From Xiphias gladius (Eukaryota; Chordata; Actinopteri; Istiophoriformes; Xiphiidae), in contig NC_053403.1 of NCBI RefSeq assembly GCF_016859285.1, positions 19,363,948-19,427,947 of the forward strand: DNA of 64,000 nt, in the 5' to 3' direction. Each line of letters begins with the position of its first letter. Position 1 is the stretch's first letter. The notes under the pieces are model-generated. The model was given only the letters and a program-made list of their open reading frames with translations, did no database searches and was not told the DNA's origin. The translations under genes were made by a program, and so were the position numbers. Of the stretch, positions 56,124 to 64,000 are shown piece after piece.

Positions 56124-56300
56124 AACTCAGTGGCCACTTTATTAAGTAAACCTGTAAAATCTAATGCAACTCAATACCTATATAAAAGATAATAATGTTC
56201 AGTTTTGTCTGGAATGGTCAGACAGGTATTAATCTAATTATATGTTTATTATTGAGGTTGTAGTTTTCAGTGGTGTTGAACCAGACAACATTATATTGAG
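56124..56300 (-). mobile_element. decayed DNA-transposon terminus (Tc1/mariner-related)
   Basis: CAGTGGCCACTTTATTAAGT at 56128 is a recognisable fish Tc1/mariner-like terminal sequence. The following AT-rich stretch resembles the subterminal region of the same family. No transposase frame remains. Confidence 0.55.
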
Positions 56301-56650
56301 ATGTCTGTGAAGATTCTAAGTCACCCAGGTCATGGTATCCTGTAAGTGCTATGTAAAGGCAAATGGACTTGCTTGAAGTTCTTGAAGACGTTTCACATCT
56401 CATCAGAAAGGCTTCTCCAGTTCTAAATGACTAGTGGGGCGTTCCAGGTATTATCCTCTGGTGAGATCAGCAACACTTGTGAGTTGTTGAGGTCACATGA
56501 TTCGTTGACCCTCCCCATCATCATTTGAGTTGTTAGTTGTTAGGATGGGTTAAGGTGTAGATGGGTGCTAACACATTGAGGATCATTAGGGTGACAAGTG
56601 AGTCATTGACCCACCCTGCCATCATGTGAGTCGTTGAAGTCACGAGTCCC
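56300..56650 (-). mobile_element. Penelope-like element terminal fragment, second copy
   Basis: AGATTCTAAGTCACCCAGGT at 56312-56331, followed by the GACGTTTCACATCTCATCAG block (56388-56407) and a GTTCCAGGTATT word (about 56442), parallels the left arm of the element at 3.8 kb. Only the terminal region is present, with no nuclease domain. Its inner part contains tandem-like GAGTCGTTGA / GAGTTGTTGA words. Confidence 0.65.
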
Positions 56651-56734
56651 AGTCAATTGACAGAAAAGTAATCAGCAACAGTTTTGATAATTGATTTCTT
56701 TTATATAAAAATGGAAAAAAAATCCTGGTTGAAT

Positions 56735-56778
56735 CTTCTCTCATCTTCATTACTCTCATCTTCATTACTCCCATCTTC
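56735..56778 (+). repeat. short tandem repeat of a CTCATCTTCATTA unit
   Basis: About three imperfect copies of a 17-base unit (ATCTTCATTACTC then TCAT) in a row. Confidence 0.7.
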
Positions 56779-56799
56779 AAATGTGAATATTTTCTCATT

Positions 56800-57900
56800 T
56801 TTCAAGCCTGCTATGATAGTAAGTAACACAGTAAATAACAATAAATATCTTTGGGTTTTTGAATGTTACTCAAGCAAAACAAGCTATTTCAATTAATCTA
56901 AGTGAGCTTTAAGAACTTGTGAAACATCTTCTTAAGCACTTTAGTCAAGAAAATCATCAGATTGATCAATATTGAAATCTTTTTTAGCTCTAGTCATTTT
57001 CTATTATTTTAAATACAGGTTTATCTATTTTAAATTAAGCATTTATTATAATGTTTTATTATTGTTATTTATTAATTATCCATATGTCAGACAGTAGTGA
57101 CAAAGGCATATCACTATTTTGCCACAGCCTTAACATCTTTAAATTGCTTGTTTTGTTCGATCAAAGATTTTCAATTTATAATGATATGAAAGTGGGAAAA
57201 TCTGCAAATTCTCACATTTGAGGAACTGGAACCAACAAATATTGGCATTTTTGCTTGACAAATAACTAAAATGATTAAGCAATTATTTAAAAACAAATAA
57301 ATTTATGCCATAAACCCTCATTCTAGCACTACCTGAATACTTTCACACTAACATTAACATCTATTTTGATATTTAGTTTCCGATTCAGCCAACCTGCTTC
57401 TCTGTGTATTGTGGAATGAAAAATGACACCCAGAGGAAACCCACGTGAACACAGGAAGAACATGCAAACTCTTAGCAAGCAAGCGCCACACAGAAAGGCC
57501 CTGGTATATGGTTTAAACCCAGGATCTTCTTGTCATGGGGCATGCCTGTACTACAGTGCTGAGTTTTTGTTCAGTGCTGAAAACAGGTATTCATTTAGGT
57601 GGTTAAAACTGGCTGCAATTTTCTGGTGATGCTGTTAGCTCTGACCTGATGAGACAATAATGAGGGCAGATGTACTCTTAATAACCCTACTGGATAATCT
57701 GGCTGTCAACCTTTTTGGAAGTGCTCACTCATATTATTATACCATAATAAAGCATAGTTACATCAGACTGTGTACAGTTATAATCGCCTCAGAAGCAGAT
57801 CAGATTTGTCACAATAAAAAGCCTATTGGAATTATTTGGACTTGAAAATGATTGGATGACAGTGGATTCCATTAGTGCCTCCTCTGTCTTTTCTCTGCAT
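56800..57900. other. intergenic, AT-rich, no gene recognised
   Basis: Nothing assignable. A few short open frames lack any recognisable domain. Confidence 0.45.
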
Positions 57901-57928
57901 CTCCCTGCTCATGTAGTCTCTCTCTCAC

Positions 57929-57973
<45 letters not shown>
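57929..57973 (+). repeat. (CT)n microsatellite
   Basis: Near-perfect TC/CT run between about 57917 and 57973, longest uninterrupted part from 57929. Confidence 0.95.
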
Positions 57974-57974
<1 letters not shown>

Positions 57975-59046
57975 ACCCATTAAAGGATACATCCATTTCA
58001 CAATAAAAGCCCCTTTTTCCAGCCTTCCCCTAGCCCCCTACATTAGTTTGCTGAAAGATAAAGGGAACAGAATGTTTCCTTATAAAGAGACACAGAAACA
58101 TCAGCCTATTCATTTCCACTTTAAACATGTATATGGATGGATGGATGGGTCAGGTAGAAGGGACCATGCTTTGCTCTGAGTGTGCTCCGTCTTTATGTAT
58201 ATTACAGTGCGCAGTCTGTGGGGCTTAACATGAATCCTGCTCACTCCCGAGAATCACTGAAGCCAGCACATAAAGACAGACGAAGCCTGCTCCTCTGCTT
58301 GCCCTCCTTCTGAGGGTTACATAAGAATGGAAAATGCAGGCATACCAGCGTTGTTGCATTTGGAGGTGAAAGTAGGCCTTTTAAGCCAAAGGGGTAATTG
58401 GTGTGTGTATGTGTGGATGTTAAAGAGGACCATATCAGGGAAAAAAAAAAAGCCAGAAGTGGTGGGCTGGGCAGAGGCAAATGGAGCCACTGCTGAACAG
58501 GAAATTCTATTTACTTATTCATAAATAGAGAGCTTGAGGGCAGGTTTTCAACACATACACATAGTATGTGTGTGCGTGTTTTAAAAGTAAACCAGAGATA
58601 ATTACACATACGGACAGGTACATGAGAAATAAATCAGGTACCAGGTAAAATGTCAGTAACATACTGTAATTAGCAGTATCCATGTCTTCTCTGTCTCAAA
58701 CTGATTTTAAGAGACAGAAACAGGAATACAAACATGTATGAAAAATGTAAAAGCTCCAGCACAGTCTTGATTGACATGACCTCCCCCACACACCAATAGG
58801 TGAACCTGCAATGAAACACTGTTTCACCCCCCCCAACCCCCAGCCACCTTAGTGGGACCCCCACTCCCCAGCCTCTTTGGAGCAACATCCAGCTTTTACC
58901 AAGGACAAGAGGACCTCATGAATATTCATTTTAGCAACCCTGCTAGAAATGCAACAGAATTTGCTGAGATCAGCACCAAGAAATTTCCATTGTGCGAAAG
59001 CACACAAGTACACTCGTGCTTTACAGTATGCATGCGTGACAGTGCT

Positions 59047-59047
59047 G

Positions 59048-59078
<31 letters not shown>
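59047..59078 (+). repeat. (CT)n microsatellite
   Basis: Perfect CT run, followed 45 bp later by a CA/CG alternating purine-pyrimidine run (59121-59163). Confidence 0.95.
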
Positions 59079-59079
<1 letters not shown>

Positions 59080-59120
59080 CTTTCTCTGACATCCCGCCTG
59101 CCCACGCAGGCATCCAAATG

Positions 59121-59163
59121 TACACACACACACACACGCGCACGCACGCACGCGCGCGAGCGC
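59121..59163 (+). repeat. alternating (CA)n-(CG)n tract, potential Z-DNA
   Basis: ACACACAC runs directly into GCGCACGCACGCACGCGCGCG, a long alternating purine-pyrimidine stretch of the kind prone to left-handed DNA. Z-DNA formation is inferred. Confidence 0.7.
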
Positions 59164-59279
59164 TTTCATGTTTACGTGGTCTGGCTGTTTGATACTGAGG
59201 TCCACATCTTCACTTTCTCTTCATGGGGGTCCTTCATTCAACAAAAGGCAACATTTCGTAATGTTGTATTTTAGCATCT

Positions 59280-60070
59280 GTCCTTTGATGATATTCAAAT
59301 TTGTAAAGGCTCAGCACAGTGTTGAATCTGGATTATTTAGACAGCTGCTTCTTTTTCACATTATTAGCCAATCAAACACACATTTGCAAAGAAAAGTAAT
59401 GAGCTCGACCTCTGCACAACCTTATTAATTGATTTGGAAAGGCATCACAGCACTTGGACAATTTCACACCGTGTTCTCTCTTGAGTTTATGAGTCAGTGC
59501 TTCTCATCATTTCCTCGGATGGCTCCATACCATGTGTTCAACACCTGCCTTTCAACTCGGCCATTGATAGTTGCTAAAATAGCTTCGACAGTACAGAGGC
59601 GGACTCTTGATAATAAATGGAGATGACAGTCAATCTGATGTCAGCTTTGGAGAGCTGTGATGAAGCCAAGCCTATGGGCCCAGACATCGACAAATACCAT
59701 GGTATTACTGCTGTACTCTGTGATCCCCTGGCAACGTTGCTCAGCTCACAGCTGTGCATTTGATGTGGCATTATGAGTGGATTGTGGGTGACACAGACAA
59801 AGGTCAGCTTTGGAAATAAGTAATGCAGTGTGTGTAGGTTTCATTTACACTAACTAGTTTATTTGAAAGATAATGTGATACTATAGCTGAGACGAGAGAT
59901 TCATAACTAGATCCATCATAACTGGATATGAAAGAAAATAAAAATGTACTTCCTATCAGTCTGATATAAAACTGACGATGTACTGTACGATGCAACAGTT
60001 TGTATTACTGTAAATAAATGTAGTAGAGCTAAAATAATTACTTGATTAAGCTGCAACTAATCATAAAGAC
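59280..60070. other. intergenic, complex sequence, no gene
   Basis: Not repetitive to the eye and without a recognisable exon. The blocks 59280-59460 and 59640-59770 are candidates for conserved non-coding DNA on complexity alone. Confidence 0.35.
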
Positions 60071-60077
60071 TTAGAGT

Positions 60078-60513
60078 CTACAGCCATGATAGCTACTCTG
60101 GGATGGTGTACTTACGCAGAACAGTGCTTTGTCATTATGCTAACGTGCTCACAATGACAATGCCAGCTTTCAAGATGTTCAGAAGGTGGAAAGTTTACCA
60201 TCTTCACCATTTTAGCTTGCTAACAGTTGCTAACTAGCACCTAACACGGAATATGGCTGAGGCTAATGTGAATGTGATTATTTTTGCGTGTACTTTTCAT
60301 AAGCCAAAATACTGAATAAATTAATTTTGACCTGATGGTGACACTAGAAGAAAAATTAGATGATCACGGGTTCTTAGAATTCTTAGAATTCTGTCTATAC
60401 CAAATTTCATGACATCTATCCAATAGTTTTTGAGATATTACAGTCTGGACCAAAGTGGTGGACATTGCAGTGACATTGTTATCCCCAGAGCCAAGCTGCT
60501 AGCTTGGTTAAAA
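60078..60513 (+). repeat. GCTAAC-type interspersed repeat, long copy
   Basis: It shares the ordered blocks of the 12.8-kb copy: the GTGCTCACAATGACAATGCC core, ACCAAATTTCATGACATC, GAGATATTACAGTCTGGACC, AAAGTGGTGGAC and the terminal GCTGCTAGCTTGG. Confidence 0.75.
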
Positions 60514-60519
60514 GCAGTC

Positions 60520-62120
60520 GTCATCTACTTTGGTATTTGATTAATTGCACAAGTCATTTTTAAAGCAAAAATGGTAAATACTTCAACCCCCATTCTTGAG
60601 GCTTTGCTGCATTTCTTCCTCTTATGGGATGGTAAACTGAATATTTGTGGGCTTTGGCCAGTTGGTCAAACAAAACAACCAACATCACCTTGGACTTCGG
60701 GAAATTGTAATGGGTATTATTTACAATTTTCTGACATTGATGTTTCTGATTAATCGAGAAAATAATCAGCAGACCTCATCTTAAATATGATGCTAATATA
60801 CATAGATAAAGTCAGAAGCATTGCCACTTAAGATACCTGTTGTGACTAGACTCTTGCCAACACCAATGGAAAACATGCAAAGATGATGGATTCTGACATG
60901 GGCAGTGTGATTCTGAGCCACTGCACTCCTTCACTTTAACTGTTCTGAATATATGCAGGCAACTACTGAAATGTATTTAACTGTATTTGAATGGGGCAAG
61001 TGCCATGGCCAAAGCTATGTGAATAAATTCGCCGAGGGAAGAAATGCACTGTAATGAGCTCTTTGGTGCAAACTTGTTAATGTATGTGTGGTAAGACCCA
61101 GATGTTTTCCTTGGATTTCAGTATGGAAGGAATATAAAACTAACAACATTTGACATTCATACACACATTTTAATGTTACTGGCTTAATATCATCTTCTTT
61201 ATATTTTCTTTCATGGCATTACACACCACAAAAGTTGTATAATATGGGCAAATGCCAGACTGAAGGTTGCTACATATACCAGTGAAAACCACAAACACGC
61301 ACATCTCCAAGGAGAGGGGGGTACAAGGGATCATAGAAGTCATATGCTATTTGCTCAGTTGGTATTAACAGTTCCAGCAGTAGACCTTTATTAAAATTAG
61401 AACATCACCTGAATATTTCAAAATGCTAAACTTATCTATAGCAACATGAACTTGGGTGATTCTGTGTCCTCAAAGTCTTTTAAGTCATTTCCTCTCTATG
61501 CCATCTTTTCAGTCAGTGAATTATCGAGTGATAATACAAAGAAACCAACACCAATAAAATCTTTGAATCCATGAGCTGCTCCTTATTATTACTGCTGATT
61601 TCTAAGTCATAGAAACTTAGAAACAGAAAGAGGGACCAGGATTTAGGAGTGAAAGAGAATGTAAGAGAAAGAGAAAAGCTACAGCATTGCAATAGGGATG
61701 TAACATTAAAGAGGCAGTTTGAGACAAGAGACCATAGCACTGAGAATGGAGACAGAGACTGTATTTCAGAATGTGGGGTCATCCCCTGATGAGTCTAAAA
61801 TTCCTGTCTATTTCCCTCCATGCACTCGGCCCAACAGCAGTTTCACCTTCTTAAGATCTCTGTCTTGTTTAAGGGAATTAAGGACTCTTCAGCTCCTCTA
61901 AATGCAGAACCTCCCATGAGCCTAAAACATTAGTCTCCTGCTTTTTCTGAATGATTGCTTAAAAAAAGTACACAACTAATGACATGTTCTTATGTCATAA
62001 CATATGCTGTAGATAATAATCATGATAAACTTGGATTTAGGGCCAGAATGATCTTTTTTCCCCATGTTCCATCAGTTGGATAAATTAATCTATTAGTTTT
62101 GTTGTAATTACATTTTGAAT
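60520..62120. other. intergenic, no gene recognised
   Basis: Unassigned AT-rich sequence. No domain was recognised in the short open frames on either strand. Confidence 0.45.
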
Positions 62121-62124
62121 GACT

Positions 62125-62295
62125 AAAAGTCTACACCCATATTAGCGGTTCTATGAGGCTGTACTTAGGCACAGCACTGCTTTGAGCTAAATGCTATCGT
62201 CAGCATGCTAACATGCTCTCAATGACAATGCTAACATGCTGATAAGCAGGTAAAATTTACCATATTCACCATCTTAGAGTGTTAGCATGAATATT
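62125..62295 (+). repeat. GCTAAC-type interspersed repeat, 5' fragment
   Basis: GAGGCTGTACTTAGGCACAG followed by AGCTAAATGCTATCGTCAGC and the GCTAACATGCTGAT core. The 3' blocks seen in the copies at 12.8 and 60.1 kb are missing. Confidence 0.75.
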
Positions 62296-62739
62296 TTCTA
62301 TTATTCCATATATTTTATAATGAGCACTCTAAACTAAAAAACTGAAGTATAAAAGTGACAATTCACTGTGCCTCCTAGTTGTAATCCCGAATCGGTGATA
62401 TCAGGAATATCTCCTAGAATTAAAAATAAACTGATTCGGATAATTAAAAAGGGCCTCTACTCTCCGTATCTGCTTTCACTTTTTAACACAGTAAGAGTAG
62501 CTAATTTAAGATAACTTAAATTATGTAACTACAAGGCTAGCAGTAGTGGGTAACCATCTTGAAATAAAGCATGAACAATCTCAATAAGAAGAGTTTGTCC
62601 TGCTCTACCCATTCTGCTGACAGCATGAATACAGCATAAGTGTTGGACTATTTCTGGGCTGGGAGAACTTACTGCCAAGCAACTAGCAGAGGCTTCAGCA
62701 GAACAAACAAGATATCATTTAATAATCTTTTCACAGAAT

Positions 62740-64000
62740 CATTTTATCAGACCATTGTTTGGTAACTTTTGAATTCCTATTACTGGACTACACACTATTA
62801 GGCAGAAATGTCTTTTTTAGATGTCTATCGCATAGTGCTGTAGCTAAATTTAAGGAACTGATTCCATCAGAACTAATTCACTGCCATGTTTCAAAGCTAA
62901 CTTCAGTCCCTCCAAAATTGATCATCTTGTTGATAGTGCTGCACGCTCAATCCGAATGACACTCGACTCTATTGCCCCTCTAAAAAGGAAGATAATAAAA
63001 CAAAGGAGGTTAGCTCCATGGTATAATTCCCATACCCGCATATTAAAGCAAACTACATGAAAACCTGAAAGGATATGGCGTTCTACCAAATTGGAAGAAT
63101 CCCACTTAGCTTTGCATGATAGTCTTAAAACATATAGGAAAGCCCTCTGTAATGCCAGAGCAGCCTATTATTCGTTTTTAATAGAGGAAAATAAAAACAA
63201 CCCTAGGTTTCTTTTCAGCACTGTAGCCAAGTGGACAGAGAGTCATAGCTCCATTGATCCATGTATTCCCATAGCTCTAAGTAGTGACGATTTCATGAGC
63301 TTCTTTACTGATAAAATTCGAACTATTAGAGAAAAAAATTCACCACCTCCTGCCCTCAACTGTCAAAGATTTATCTTCAAACACAGGAACCTTGAAACAG
63401 CTGTAAAACCATCAACCCTCGCCAAATAACTTCAACAATGTCTTCATCTAAACCATCAACTTGTCTCTTGGATCCTGTCCCAACTAGGCTGCTTAAGGAA
63501 GTTTTACCCTTAGTAACCACCTCGTTACTAGATACACTCAATATGTCTTTATTAGTACATAGCCTGTTTATTAACAGGGTATGTACCGCAGTCCTGCAGG
63601 CCCTGTATCCAGTTGTAATTAAACTTAAAAAAACCTACGCTTGGTCCAGATGTTCTAGACAACTATAGACCCACATCTAACCTTCCCTTTCTCTCTAAGA
63701 TCCTTGAGAAAGCTGTTGCCAACCAGTTGTGTGACTTTCTACATGATAATTTATTTGAGGATTTTCAGTCAGGATTTAGAGTGCATCATAGCACAGAGAT
63801 AGCACTGTTGAAAGTTACAAATGACCTTCTTATTGCATTGGACTAGGACTTTTCTCTGTACTCTTGATAGATCTTTGTGCTGCATTTGATACCACTGACC
63901 ATTATATCCTGTTAAAGAGACTGGAACATTATTTGGCATTAAAGGAACTGCTCTAAGCTGGTTTAAGTCCTATTTATCAGTTCGATTTCAGTTTGTGCAC
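62740..64000 (+). mobile_element. CR1/L2-type LINE, copy 2 (endonuclease end and reverse transcriptase start), runs off the window
   Basis: It begins within the apurinic endonuclease domain, whose closing SDH motif is at 62747-62755 (SDHCLVTFEF). The linker of the polyprotein follows: the LDSIAPLKRK block, APWYNS at about 63015-63032, and 63091-63429 with LHDSLKTYRKALCNARAAYY and NPRFLFSTVAKWTES. The N-terminal reverse-transcriptase part comes next, with the palm motif LIDLCAAFDT at 63864-63893. Stops and frameshifts interrupt it. It lines up with copy 1 from about 63200 onward, where copy 1 position 1500 corresponds to the end of the window. Confidence 0.88.

Overview
The window is vertebrate nuclear DNA, almost certainly from a teleost (probably percomorph) fish. 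The evidence is intron-rich genes with GT-AG introns, abundant (CA)n/(GT)n tracts, and decayed mobile elements of kinds common in fish: CR1/L2-type LINEs, a Penelope-like element, Tc1-like transposons and 'GCTAAC'-type interspersed repeats. Three protein genes can be read exon by exon, all on the + strand. They are KCNK13 (THIK-1 two-pore potassium channel, 7788-13909, 3 coding exons, 426 aa), PSMC1 (26S proteasome ATPase Rpt2, 18501-28306, 11 coding exons, 440 aa) and CALM1 (calmodulin, 33166-44136, 6 coding exons, 149 aa). Every exon junction of the three genes keeps frame.

The order KCNK13-PSMC1-CALM1 matches human 14q32.11. In human, NRDE2 sits between PSMC1 and CALM1 on the opposite strand. 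I see no coding trace of it here, where only about 4.9 kb separates the two genes. The genes are unrelated in function (membrane K+ leak, protein degradation, Ca2+ signalling), so the block is conserved synteny and not a functional cluster.

Layout: 1-6.9 kb is intergenic and holds a decayed LINE and a Penelope-like insertion with a perfect 15-bp target-site duplication. KCNK13 occupies 6.9-14.4 kb, with a uORF whose stop overlaps the start codon. The stretch 14.4-18.4 kb is intergenic, with a Tc1-like fragment and a 247-bp inverted repeat at 92.7% identity. PSMC1 occupies 18.4-28.5 kb, with a CRE palindrome just upstream of its start and a Tc1-like insertion in intron 7. The stretch 28.5-32.9 kb is intergenic, with a pair of CCAAT boxes. 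CALM1 occupies 32.9-45.2 kb; its 5-kb first intron carries perfectly complementary (AC)30 and (GT)30 tracts. From 45.2 to 62.7 kb I recognise no gene, only repeats and unassigned sequence. From 62.7 kb to the end lies a second copy of the same LINE, in the same orientation as the first.

I found no undescribed multi-gene system. The observations most worth checking are the TAATG uORF of KCNK13, the additional KCNK13 intron, the AC/GT pair in CALM1 intron 1, the long inverted repeat at 16-17.3 kb, the Penelope-like insertion with inverted arms, and the missing NRDE2. All assignments come from reading the sequence and from memory of the protein families; no alignment or database search was run.
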